Part shown: positions 1-11,700 of the stretch, piece after piece
Numbering within the stretch: position 1 is the first letter of the stretch
How the letters are laid out: each line of letters opens with the position of its first letter
NCBI GenBank assembly: GCA_002298995.1
Contig: DBMO01000059.1
Span: 1 to 38,027 of the forward strand
Direction: 5' to 3'
DNA: 38,027 bases
DNA from: Desulfarculales bacterium UBA696
GTDB taxonomy: Bacteria; Desulfobacterota; Syntrophobacteria; Syntrophobacterales; Syntrophobacteraceae
Made by a program: the position numbers and the translations under genes
Notes under the pieces: model-generated
Databases searched by the model: none
The model's input: the letters and a program-made list of their open reading frames with translations, nothing else
Told to the model about the DNA's origin: nothing

Positions 1-35
1 TCTACGTTCAGTCTGCGTGCGAGTTTAAGATGTAG

Positions 36-62
36 GATGGGTGGAGCGGAGTGGAACCCATC
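36..62. repeat. REP-like palindrome
   Basis: A perfect 7-bp inverted repeat (GATGGGT / ACCCATC) encloses a 13-base purine-rich loop. The unit resembles the short dispersed palindromes with a GGATGGGT...ACCCATC core found between genes in many proteobacterial genomes. It lies just beyond the 3' end of the minus-strand gene at 98-1393, so it could also form a hairpin at the end of that transcript, but there is no T-run typical of an intrinsic terminator. Dispersal in this genome cannot be judged from one copy. Confidence 0.45.
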
Positions 63-97
63 GGTTCAATCTTGAACGCGAACTGGTATGAATGCAG

Positions 98-1393
98 CTA
101 TTTATCCAGTTTATCCAATGAATCGATGAACTGTTCAACGCTCATCCACGGCGGCACGATTCTGAGGTGATCGGGCACCAGAATCAGGTCCTTCATTACC
201 CAGACGTCTTTTTCCTTGTGAAGTCTACCGACAGCCATGCCGGGGGCGGTCGACTGGTGCTTGACCATCGATGCTATCCCGTCGGGACCTACAACTGACA
301 ATCCATCCAGGGTTTTTGCCACCATTTCGGCAGTTGGATACTGGCCTGTCAGGTCATAAGCTTTTTCGTAGGCTTTTTTCAGGTAGAGAAGACCGGTCAG
401 CATATGGATGTCCATGCCGTAGGTGGGCAGAACGCCGGTTTTCTCAAGAATCATGGGCGTGAACTTGCTGTTTGGATATCCCAATGCATACGGAGGGAAT
501 GTACCATTTCCCGCCCTGGTTTCAGCCAATACGCCTTCCCTTGCCATTTCGCCCTTGGCGGTCCCGCTAAAGACGTCGAATACCAGGGGTACTGCCTTAT
601 ACAAGCCCATTGCATCGGCCTGGTTATGCCACGCCACGCCATCCGAGCCCCAGGAATATCCCACATAGACGTCCGGCTTGTTCTGAATGACGTTGGTGAT
701 GTAGGCGGCGAAGTTGGGACCGGCTTCTCCGAAGGGGTGGTGGAAAATGTACACGAATTTAACGTCGGGTTTGAACTTGCCCATGATTTGCTGGAACCGC
801 TTGACGACATCGTGGCCCCATTCATAATCAGGGGCTCCTATGGCTATGGTCTTTACATCCGGCTTGTCCTTCAGCACTGCCGTAACGTGCGCAATGGACT
901 GCATCACATCATCCGGCCCTATTCTGTAGACATATGTGGGGTTGGGGATAACTTTGGTAAACAGGGCCATGGTCGTTGACTCAAGGAGAAGGGTGGGTAT
1001 CTTCCATTGAGCTTCCACCTTGGGGGCAACGGCCAATCCGCTACTGGATGAAAGGCATCCAAGAATTGCCTCTACCTTGTCATCCTCGGTGAGTTTCCCA
1101 AAAAGCTCGACCGCTGTCTGGGCATTTTTTTCATCGTATATTATTGGTTTTACAGGGCGGCCCAGTATGCCGCCTTCGTACTTGTTTATATACTCGGCGG
1201 CCAACTCGGCGTTTATTCCAGCATTGGGTGAGAGCGTAGCGGCAACCCCCGACAATGGAACCACAAAACCTATCTTGATCGGGTCCGTGGGGATCTTGGC
1301 TTTCTGGTCGGCTGCGCCGGCGCCCATTGCTCCCATCAAAAACATCGCGACCGCAAAACACACAATGAATGACCTGGCTCGTTTGACTGGCAT
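98..1393 (-). CDS. ABC transporter periplasmic substrate-binding protein, branched-chain amino acid type
   Basis: A 431-residue exported solute-binding protein of the LivJ-like (Peripla_BP_6, type I fold) family. It would bind a small ligand (amino acid, amide or aromatic acid; specificity not readable) in the periplasm and deliver it to an ABC permease. The start at 1393 is chosen because GGAGG lies 8 bases upstream and a typical signal peptide follows (MPVKRAR, then a hydrophobic stretch ending near AGAADQ). The mature protein opens with PIKIGFVVPLSG, the usual first strand, followed by IYDEKNAQ and later a YxxGPDD segment. The open frame extends 36 codons upstream to 1501, but that extension would bury the signal peptide. 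No permease or ATPase genes are adjacent on this side; they may lie left of the window. A sigma70-like promoter sits about 300 bp upstream. Confidence 0.9.
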   Translation of the reverse strand: MPVKRARSFIVCFAVAMFLMGAMGAGAADQKAKIPTDPIKIGFVVPLSGVAATLSPNAGINAELAAEYINKYEGGILGRPVKPIIYDEKNAQTAVELFGKLTEDDKVEAILGCLSSSSGLAVAPKVEAQWKIPTLLLESTTMALFTKVIPNPTYVYRIGPDDVMQSIAHVTAVLKDKPDVKTIAIGAPDYEWGHDVVKRFQQIMGKFKPDVKFVYIFHHPFGEAGPNFAAYITNVIQNKPDVYVGYSWGSDGVAWHNQADAMGLYKAVPLVFDVFSGTAKGEMAREGVLAETRAGNGTFPPYALGYPNSKFTPMILEKTGVLPTYGMDIHMLTGLLYLKKAYEKAYDLTGQYPTAEMVAKTLDGLSVVGPDGIASMVKHQSTAPGMAVGRLHKEKDVWVMKDLILVPDHLRIVPPWMSVEQFIDSLDKLDK

Positions 1394-1694
1394 TGATGTA
1401 GCCTCCTTCCGTGAACTACCGATAGAGAGAATTATTCTAGACTCCCCAGTGCACTCCCGCAGGTTTTCCGATATCGAGGATGGCCGTGCCCGACTTCTCA
1501 TGCTTTTTCAGGCCCAATCACCCAATATCGAGCCATTTCGGGAATACCCCCTAATGGACTGACTGATTCTCCGGTTTGCCATAACGAAGGCGCGAACTGC
1601 AAATCTCAGGGCGGTAGCCGTTCGATCCTCCTGCCGCTGCCCTCAAAACCGATCGAACTCACGCTATGAATTAGCTCTATCTTAGGATGATCCA

Positions 1695-1722
1695 ATCATA
1701 GAATGATTAGGCGGATTGTCAA
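1695..1722 (-). promoter_or_regulatory. sigma70-like promoter for the substrate-binding protein gene
   Basis: On the minus strand TTGACA (1722-1717) is followed after 16 bases by TATGAT (1700-1695), a strong match to the -35/-10 consensus. The nearest downstream gene in this direction starts at 1393, so the leader would be roughly 295 nt. That leader contains an imperfect GC-rich hairpin (about 1609-1645: AGGGC/GCCCT outer stem, GGTAG/CTGCC inner stem). Confidence 0.6.
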
Positions 1723-2410
1723 CTCAAAAAATCTCGGCACCGAGGCAGTGCGGACCCTCTGAATTGGCCTGACTTGATCCTCGATCACCGGTTAGGGTGG
1801 ATCATATCCTTCCCGTGAGAAATAGTTGCCTTCCCGGGTTTAATCCGGCACGGGACAATTCTGCCATTCGGACGGTCCTGAACCCGGAACCGTTTCCCGG
1901 CCACAGTTTATCAGCCCGGTAAAGGATCATCTGCAAAGAATGGAGATAAACCACGGACAAATAGGCCGATAAATTAGCATTATCTCCATAGAGATAATGA
2001 GGACACTTTATAGAAGAGATAAAAAGGGGAATTCGCATGGGCAACCAATTTCCCGTTTGCCTCCCATGGGCGGGCAACTCCGAGCTTTCTCGTTGAATAT
2101 TCATTCTCAATAACGTACCATGCGCGCCTGATAAGGGCTGAGATACTGCATCTACTTCTTCTGTACAGACCTATTTCGTTAAAGATTTGCCGGTAAAGAG
2201 CCGATATATTATCCAGCATCTCCTATAAAGTGATGGATGGAAAACTGGCCGGAATTGCGTTTAGACCCCCATCGGTAACGTTCATGACCGTGGGCAGGGC
2301 TATTTTGCGTCCGGCTAATGGGGGGGGGCGCTTGAATCCAATAAAACCAAAGAGGTCTTTTTATGGCTCTCGTGAGGTATTTTGCGCATGAGAGTTTACA
2401 TGGCTGGAAA

Positions 2411-2471
2411 GCGGCAACGGAGAAAGAATCTCCCGTGGGCAATTTTATTTGCCTCTTGTTGCCGCATTTTT
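2411..2471 (+). ncRNA. Three-way-junction structured element with 3' U-run (terminator or leader RNA)
   Basis: A perfect 8-bp outer stem (GCGGCAAC 2411-2418 with GTTGCCGC 2458-2465) encloses two hairpins: GGAGA/TCTCC (2419-2433) and GGCAA/TTGCC (2438-2453). The outer stem is followed directly by ATTTTT (2466-2471). The layout suits either an intrinsic terminator with a branched stem or a small riboswitch-like leader about 230 nt before the giant gene start. It does not match a riboswitch consensus that I recognise. Confidence 0.4.
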
Positions 2472-2701
2472 ATGTTTGTGCGGGAGAGTTTATCCATAGC
2501 TCCTATCCCGAAGATCAGTAGCCATATCAACAGCTCCAGTTCAAGCTAAGAGCACCTGATGCAGAATGCGTTTGGGTTTTCCCAGCGAAATTTCATGTAC
2601 AACCGAGCTTGCCGCCGACAAGTCTCTTTTTCCAAGCGGAAGCGTATATGGCAGGGATTCACGAGGCAATCCCAGTGCTGTATCAGAAGGGTAGGGGAGT
2701 T

Positions 2702-5700
2702 ATGTCCAGGTTTTCAAAGATAGTTGGATTGGTTGGGCTGATTCTGCTTCTTCATTTCGGATCGGCCTTCGCGCTGGATGTTCCGCATGCGGCGCCCGAG
2801 AGTGTGGGATGCTCAAGTTGCCATACCCTGCATAACTCCCTGGGATCAAACCTTACAAATCAGCCCACCAACTCGGCCCTGTGCAAGAGCTGCCACACCC
2901 TTACCGGAACGGCATCCTCCCTTCCGTTTGCCAACTCCGACCAGGCAAAGCCAGGCATATCGGGCACCTCCCATAGCTGGAGCGGCTTGATGCCGGCCAT
3001 CTCCAACCCATCGAACGCTTACGGCCTGAGAGCAACCGCCGATTTGACCAATTCGGCCGTGAAAAGCCGCGTGAGCGGAGCGGGCAACTCCGTTATATGC
3101 TCGGCCTGCCACGATGAGCACAGCCAGTTGTACGCCCCATGGGACCCGCTCTCCGTTGCAACTTCACGGGGCCAGACCGGAACGGCAACGGGCGGGACCG
3201 CAAGCACTTTGGTCAATACTTCGAAGGCGTGGACGGTAAATCAGTGGGCAAATGCGACCGTAAAGATAATGAGCGGCCCAAATAGCGGGCTTGTAAGAAC
3301 GGTTCAAAGCAATACCGCAAACCAACTCACATTCACAACACCCTTCCCCAATGTTGTCGCGGCAAACAACTCGTATTATCTCAACAGCAACCGGCATTTT
3401 ATGAGGGGAATCAATACCGCGTCTCAATTGTGCCTCGACTGCCATTACTACAGAAACCAGACCGACGTTACCACCTTCACCGGTACTCCACTAAGCCATC
3501 CAATCAAGAAAGCGCTCACCGCGGCAAAAGATCCGACCCAATTTTTCGATATACCCCATGAGCCGGAGTCCGCGGGTTTTGTCCCCCAGACGGGCACAAG
3601 AGGCGAGCTAAACGGCGGGACCGACACCAACCTCAAAAATAACATCGTCCTGGCATCGGACCTTGGCATCCTGTGCCTCTCGTGCCACGAGATGCACTAT
3701 ACCGGCTCATCCGATGGCTTTCTTCTGAGGCGCTCCCTTGAAGAGACCTGTCATGCGTGCCACAAAACCGATGTTAATACGCCAAATGATGCGAATTCCA
3801 TAAAGATCCACAACAGCACAAATGCCGGCTCCACCAAGTGGGGGGGCGACGGCTGGGGCATAACGGGCGGGAAATACGGAAAATTTGGATGCACCACCTG
3901 CCACACCGCGCATGGCACAAAAAATATTTATCTCATTAAAGAGAATATAGTTGCGCCCAATTCCCCAACGGACTCCCTTCCGGGCGGCAGCGCCGACCTC
4001 AGGGTTCTTTCGGGAACAGCCGGCTCGACACCGGGCGTTTTGGCCGATGACACCGGAGGGCACTCAACTTCCACGAGAGCATGCGAGCTTTGTCATTCCC
4101 GGAACAAGTACCACAACTACAATGCCGCGAATAATACCGGCGGCAACGATCACTACAACGCAAATGACTGCCGGAGCTGCCACTCCCACAAAAGCGGATT
4201 CAGGCCGCTTTGCGACGGCTGCCACGGCACTCCTCCAAGTTTGAACTCCATTGGCGGGCCTAATGGGCTGGCAACGCCGGTCACCGGATCGGGAACCGCC
4301 GGCGCGCATTACTATCACGCAAAAACGGTCGCCTATCCCTGCGGTTGGTGCCATTACAACGCTTCGGGAAGCGGGGCCCTTCATAAGGATTTAAAAGTCA
4401 GCCTGGGGTTTGTGAACCTGTTCGGATCGAAAACGGGCGGGAGCTACAACGGGCAGGCCTCCGTTAACTATGAGTCAACCGATCCGGGGACCACGGTTAC
4501 AAAGTCCGGCACGAAGACATGCGCGCTCTATTGCCACGGCAGCACAATGATCCCCAATGGCGGGACATCCACCAACGCGGTCTGGGACGCCGGAGCAAAC
4601 GCTTACAGTTGTTCGAGCAATGCAAACGGGTCGTGTCACGGCGCATCCTCATCGAATCCGCCACAGAAGGGCAGCCACGGCAAGCACGTGAATGCGGCGC
4701 TGGGGTATGGTTTCGGATGTAATCTGTGCCATCCCGATGTTACGGGCGGCAGCCATGTCGATGGCAAGGTGAGTTGGTCTTTTAAAACAACCGACACGCG
4801 GACCAACGGCGGGCAATACAAGAACCTGTCAAGCGGCAATACAGGTGCGCCCGCGCCCAGCGCAACTTATGGCACCTGCAACAATCTTTACTGCCACAGC
4901 ACGGGGACGGCTTCCCCGACCTATGCCACACCCGAGTGGGGCAATGCGGCCAGCGCGCTTTGCGGCAGTTGCCACGGGGTATTGGATTCTTCGCCTCCCG
5001 CATCGGCTGCTCATGCCAAGCACGTAGGGACGGCAGCGGGGTACAAGATTGGTTGTTCCAGGTGCCACAGTTCGGTGGTTAACCCGACAACGAATTCGAC
5101 GACACAGCCCATGCTAAAATCGCGCACATTGCACGTGAACGGCAAAGGAGACGTGAAGTTTGATTCGCTAAGCTCGGCCGGGACCTACTCGAACGGCCAG
5201 TGCTCCAACACATACTGCCACAGTGATGGAACAGCCGCTTCCACCGGGATGGTCACCGCCAACACGGTGAATTGGGGTTCAGGCCCCCAGGCGTGCAACG
5301 GCTGCCACGGCTATCCGCCTTCGTATCCCAACGGCAGCCCCAAGGCCAACAGCCATCTTCACCATAACTGGGACTGCGGGTATTGTCATGTGGGGACAAC
5401 CCCGCACGGTGACAGAATATGGGGGCCGGGCCAGCATGCGGACGGCGTCATAAATGTTCAGGGAAATGGAACCAGCGGCCATTATTTCACCTATACCTAC
5501 AGTCCCGGCGGAGGCACCTGTTCAGGCACTTTCTGTCATGGGTCCCCCACAAGCCTTCAGTGGGGCGGGGGAGATGGTTGGCCGAGGGGGACGCCCGTGG
5601 CGGGCATTCCAACGGGCTTGTCATTATCCGCCATCAGGTGGAACTTTACGGATAATGCAAACAATGAGTGGGGATTCGTATTACAGAACACAAGCAATGT

Positions 5701-8700
5701 AACCCTGGTGACCCAGGCGACACCGAATCTTTCCTACCTGGACGAAACGGGACTTACCCCCAATACGCAATATACGAGGCGCGTTAGGGCATATAACTAC
5801 AGTGGATGGTCGTACGCGACTGCCGATATGACGGCATATACCCTGGCCGTGCCTCCAAGTGTAACCGCGGACAAGACCCCATCGACGTGGTACTTCACGC
5901 CAAATGTAGTATTTACCAATGCAGCCGGATTCGGGTCCGGAGGGGTGCAGTATTACCGCTACGTTTGGGACCAGAACCCCACACATGCTTTTACAGATAC
6001 CGAAACTCAATGGAGCAGCGGTACGCTCACTCTGGCCGGCACCGCGAACGCCGGCTACTACCTGCATGTCAAATCATATAACTCGAGCAACGTCGCAAGC
6101 GGCACTCAGGACATCGGGCCATTTTATTACACGATCAGGGCCGTCTATTATTCAGTTGGCCAGGATACCAACGACCACAAGACCGGATCTCCCACGGTAA
6201 CCGTTTCCGGCACAACCGCCACCCTCTCGGTTGCTCAGACAGCGACCAACATGGGAGTGGGTGACGTCATCGACTATGATACGGATAACAAGAAGTGCTA
6301 CATTTCAGGGAAGACTTCCGGGACAGTGTGGTCGTGCGTATCGGTCACCGGCGATACCCCTGTCGCCGCGACCAACGCGACGGTAAACTCGATATCGCAC
6401 GCCTTCTCCTCGCTCCCCGCGGCAACTCAGGGAGCCAAGGATGCAAGCCATCTGAACACGAGCAACCTGGTCACGGGGAACTACCAGCTCAATTTCCCCT
6501 GCTACTATGATACGGGGCCGGACACCAACGGCACGCCCTATTTCATCGCCTATGCCGAGATATCCTACACTACCTCGGAGGTCAACAACGTCAAGATATA
6601 CACCCCGACGAATACATTGACAGAATGCAATCGAAGCCAGAGGCATAATGGCAAATGGACAAGCGACGCCTACAGCATACAGCGTGGCGAAGGGAATTTG
6701 ATAGGCTGCTGGACGCCTCATATCGAGATAGCCGGCCTCCAGATACTCCAGACCGGAAGCGGCAACAGGGGCATATTCACCAATACCGGGAACGGAAGTA
6801 GAGTCAAAATACATGACAATATCATCACCAATCAAACCCCCAGTGGAACCTGGGGCATCTATGCATATGACCAGGGAACGGGGATCAACTCGCAAGCGAT
6901 CATCTACAACAACATTCTATACGATTTCAAAGGGGTGCCGGGATGGTTGGGGTACGGTATCTTTACCTACCTGAAGGGCGCCGTGTACAATAACACCATC
7001 TATAACTGCGACTACGGGATTAATGCACCCAATAGTACCGTAGCGAAGAACAATATCGTTCAAAATTCAACCACGAGCTACTCCGGGACGTTTGATGCAT
7101 CCTCGAGCAACAACATATCGCAGGATGCGACCTCTCCGAATGTATCTTTCAGGAACAAGACGGTTACTTTTGTCGACACGGTGAGCAAGGACTTCCATCT
7201 TGCAACAGGCGACACTGCCGCAGTGGATGCAGGAATTAATCTGTCGGCCGACCCTGTCTTTGCCTTCAACACCGACATCGACCGTCAGACGAGGCCTTCA
7301 GGAAGCGCATGGGACATCGGAGCTGATGAGTACACACCAAACCAGGTGTTCTACTCGGTGGGCCAGAACACCAATGACCATAAGACCGGATCTCCCACGG
7401 TAACGGTTTCGGGCACAACCGCCACCTTCTCGGTTGCCCAGAGCGCGGCCAACATGGGAGTGGGCGACGTTGTAACCTACGGAGGCTCGAACAAGTGCTA
7501 CATCTCCGGCAAGACCTCCCCAACCTTGTGGAGTTGCGTATCCGCAACCGGAGGGACTCCGACCGCGGCGGCGAACGCCACTGTTAATTCGATCACCCAC
7601 GCGTATGCTTCACTCGCCGAGGCGGTAATCGGCGCAACCGATGCGAACCATCTCAATACGACCAATCTCGTGACCGGGAATTACGTCCTGAATCTTCCAT
7701 GCTATTACGATACGGGAGCGGACACGTCGATGGTCAATGTCACCGGGTACACCACCGGAGTCGTCAACTACATAAGAATCTACACGCCGAATAATACTTT
7801 GACCGAGGTGAATACATCACAAAGACATGTCGGAAAGTGGGATACACAAAAGTATATTCTTTCCGGCGACTGCAAAATGCTTTGGTTAAATGCAAGCTAC
7901 ACGCAGGTAATTGGATTGCAGGTGGAGTCAACCGGAATCAGCGATTATGACTGGCTGATCACCAATTTTCCTTCGTACAACGTATCGAGCCTTACAATCG
8001 CCAACAACATTCTAAGATCGAGTAACGCAGGCATATCCAACTTTGGCATGCACTTCGTTTCCGTAATGGGTCAAAACAAGATATACAACAACATTATCTA
8101 TGGTTTTCGTACGTCGGGCATATATGTAGAGAGTGGAGAGGCGAACAGCGCAGCCGTTTATAACAACACGATATCAAATTGTCAGCTTAGCGGCATAACT
8201 AATGCCGATCCATCCGTCATGCTTGTCAAGAACAACATTGTTCAGGGAAGCGGCAGCGGCTCCGGGTATTCCGGAGGTTTTGCGGCGGGCTCGGATTATA
8301 ATATCTCCGATCAGGCCGATAATGCCCCTTCGCCTTCCTACAGGCCCAACCTGGCAACGGCGATTCAATTCTCCGATGCCGCGGGCGAAGACTACCATCT
8401 CTCTGCCTCCGATACCGAGGCTATTGACGTGGGCGCGGACCTGTCCGCCGATACCTACATTGCATTCAATGGCGATATCGACGGTAAAGCCAGGCCTTTC
8501 GGAAGCGCATGGGATATCGGGGCGGATGAGTTCATAGAGACCGCTCCTCCCACATCCGCCATAACAGATCCAATTGCCGGGGCGGCGCTGGGATTGGTGG
8601 ATCCGTACACAATCAGCGGAACGGCGGCCGATAACGCAGCAGTTTCGAAGGTGGAAATATCGATAGACGGCGGCGCCTGGAGCACGGCAACATGCACCGG

Positions 8701-11700
8701 ATGCCCCGGGACCAATGTTACATGGACCTACGGCTGGCCTCTGCCCGCCGATGGAAGCCACACTATTGCCAGCCGTGCAACGGATTCCGCCAACAATGTC
8801 GAGACACCGGGTGCGGGCGTTTCCGTCACTGTAAACAAGACACCTCCCACATTGAGTATTGGGCCTCCCTCGGTCAGCGCGACGACGCATGGGCCGGTGA
8901 CATATACGGTTACCTACACCGGAGCCGATACGATAACCCTTACGGATGTCGATGTAGAGCAGAACGGAACCGGTACGGCCTGTGGCACCGTGGCGGTTAC
9001 AGGGACCGGCAACACGAGGACAGTGACAATCAGCGATATCGTCGGGGACGGAAATATCGGCATATCGATATCAACCGGCACGGCCAGAAACAAGCAGGGA
9101 ATGAATGCGGCAGCGGCCGGGCCGAGCGCAACCTTCAGCGTTGACAATACCCCTCCGGCCATAACTATAAGCGATCCTTCGGTACCGAGGACCGCTACCG
9201 GTCCGGCCACCTACACTCTGACCTATTCCGGAGCGGACGCGGTAACGCTTGCGACGGGAGATGTTATCCTAAACAAGACCGGGACGGCGGACGGCACGGT
9301 TTCCGTGAGCGGCAGCGGTCTTACATCGCGCACTGTTACAATCTCCTCGATTACCGGTGAGGGGACCCTGGGCATATCCATTGTCGCCGGCACGGCAAGC
9401 GACAATCTTGGGAACATGGCCATATTGACCGGGCCGAGCGCGACCTTCTTCGTATCCCCGCCCACCCAGCCGGTTTGGTACTCGGTTGGCCAGAACACAA
9501 ATGACCATAAGACAGGAACTCCCACGGTAACGATCTCGGGCAAAACCGCGACCTTCTCGGTTGCCCAGACCGCGGCCAATATGGGTGTGGGAGACGTCAT
9601 CGACTATGATGCCGACCACAAGAAGTGCTACATTTCAGGGAAGACCACGGCAACGGAGTGGTCATGCTCATCGGCTTTTGGAAAGACCCCCGTAGCCGCG
9701 ACAAATGTGACGGTAAATTCGATATCACACGCATTTGCTTCACTCGGCGCAGCGATTACGGGAGCCAGTGATGCAAACCATCTCAACACCACCGACCTCA
9801 ACGTGGCTAATGTCGTTCTCAACATCCCATGCTACTACGACACGGGAGCCGACACCTCCGCCAGTCTTGTAATCACCTATATGACCGGACCGAACAACTC
9901 CCTCAAGATTTATACTCCGAACGATACCCTGACCGAGGTCAATCAAAGCCAGAGGCATCAGGGAAAATGGACGGGCAACGCATACAGCCTGCAAAACGCC
10001 GACAATATTGTAATGAAAACCAATAGTACCTATTTCATCGAAATAGCCGGCTTGCAGTTAAGGTCAACCGGAATGTACGCCAGCATACTATCCGCCCATA
10101 GCAATTCGAGCACGAGCGTAATAAAGATTCATGACAATATAATTACCGCGAACGCCGGTGGGTGGATTGGTCTCAATGTTACAGGGGGCGGAACGGCGCA
10201 TATCTATAACAACATCATATACGATTTCAACCTTGGGGACGCAGGCAGCTGCCTCGTGAGCGACCTGGTCGGAACCGTGTACAATAATACCCTCAATAAC
10301 TGCTACTACGGAATTACGGCCTACGGGTATCCTGTTGCGAAGAACAATCTCGTTCAGAGTTCAACCTACGGTTACTTCAGATTCTTTGATGCAGCTTCGG
10401 CAAACAACATATCCCAGGATGCGACCTCGCCCAATGTGGATTTCAGGAGTAAGACGGTACCCTTCGCAAATGCGGGCGGGAAGGATTTTCATCTCGCTGC
10501 AAGCGATACCGCCGCCATGGAGGCGGGACTGGATTTGTCGGCCGATCCGCTCTTTGCATTCAATACCGATATCGATGGTCGGACGAGGCCCGTTGGGGCC
10601 GCCTGGGATATCGGGGCGGATGAATTCTCGGGTACCCCTCCCTCATCGACCATTACAGCTCCCGCAAGCGGAGCTTCGCTGGGAACAGTAACACCCTACA
10701 CGGTCAGCGGCACGGCGACCGATGATTTGGGCGTAACAAACGTGCAGGTATCAACTGACGGCGGAACCACATGGAGTGGGGCCACATGCACGGGATGTCC
10801 GGGGACGAGCGTCACATGGACGTATAGTTGGGACCTGCCGGCGGATGGAAGCTACACGGTCAAAAGCCGTGCAACGGACAACTGGAGTAACGTGGAGACA
10901 CCCGGAGCCGGGAAAACAGTTACCGTTGACAGGACCGCACCGACAGTGAGTATTGGAACCCCCTCGGTTAGTTCGACCAAGAGCGGGCCGGTGACATACA
11001 CCGTTACCTACACGGGAGCCGATACGGTAACTCTTGCAACGGGAAATATAACTCTAAACAAAACCGGGACGGCGAATGGAACAGTAGCGGTTACCGGCAG
11101 CGGTAATACTTCCCGTACCGTGTCGATCTCCGGCATCACCGGTGATGGGACGCTTGGCATATCCATTGCCGCGGGCACTGCAAGTGATAATGTGGGGAAC
11201 ACGGCCGTATCGGCTGGGCCGAGTCCAACCTTCACCGTGGACAATACCGCTCCGACGCTGAGCATTGGCAGCCCATCAGCAAGCTCGACCGCCTCCGGTC
11301 CCATCACCTACACCGTGATCTATTCCGGGGCCGACGCGGTAAGCCTTGCGCCGGGAAATATAACGCTCAACAAGACCGGGACGGCAAACGGTACGGTTTC
11401 GGTGAGCGGCAGCGGCAATGTTTCCCGCACCGTTACGATCTCCGGTATCGTGGGCAATGGGACTCTCGGCATATCCGTCGCGGCGGGCACGGCAAGCGAC
11501 AATCCGGGCAATTCCGCGGCGTCGGCCGGGCCGAGCACGACCTTTGACGTGGTTAATACTAATCCGACACTAAGCATTGACGCTTCTTCGAAAAGCTTGA
11601 CCAATACCGGTCCCGTAACTTACGCGGTGACCTATATCGATGCCGATGCGGTAACGCTTGCACCGGCAGACATAATACTTAACAAGACCGGAACGGCAGA

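Larger units (their letters stand above)
1394..2701. other. Intergenic region without a convincing gene
   Basis: About 1.3 kb between the divergent substrate-binding protein gene and the giant cytochrome gene. Several open frames of 70-100 codons exist on the minus strand (for example 1980-2219, 2209-2442), but none shows a recognisable domain and a well-placed ribosome binding site together. Contents that can be supported are the minus-strand promoter at 1695-1722, a nine-G run at 2320-2328, and a branched secondary structure at 2411-2471. No clear promoter for the giant gene was found. Confidence 0.5.

Noticed and set aside
404..979. Long plus-strand frame across the substrate-binding protein gene
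   Set aside because: Antisense shadow of a well-supported gene with signal peptide and ribosome binding site.
1609..1645. GTTCGATCC segment resembling a tRNA T-loop
   Set aside because: Flanking bases do not pair as a T-arm, and no acceptor or anticodon arms are found; it is part of a hairpin in the leader.
1980..2219. Minus-strand open frame of 79 codons
   Set aside because: No recognised domain, and the GGAG-like site runs into the start codon; overlapping frames of similar length suggest chance.
2265..2320. Minus-strand segment with GGACGCAAA and GTTACCGATGG, reminiscent of c-di-GMP-I (GEMM) riboswitch pieces
   Set aside because: The two pieces are too close together, the paired regions do not form the expected stems, and no convincing gene lies downstream on that strand.
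8693..8707. CTGC motif in Ig-like domains as a possible haem site
   Set aside because: The second Cys is followed by Pro, not His (CTGCPGT), so it is not a CxxCH motif; a disulfide or structural pair is more likely.
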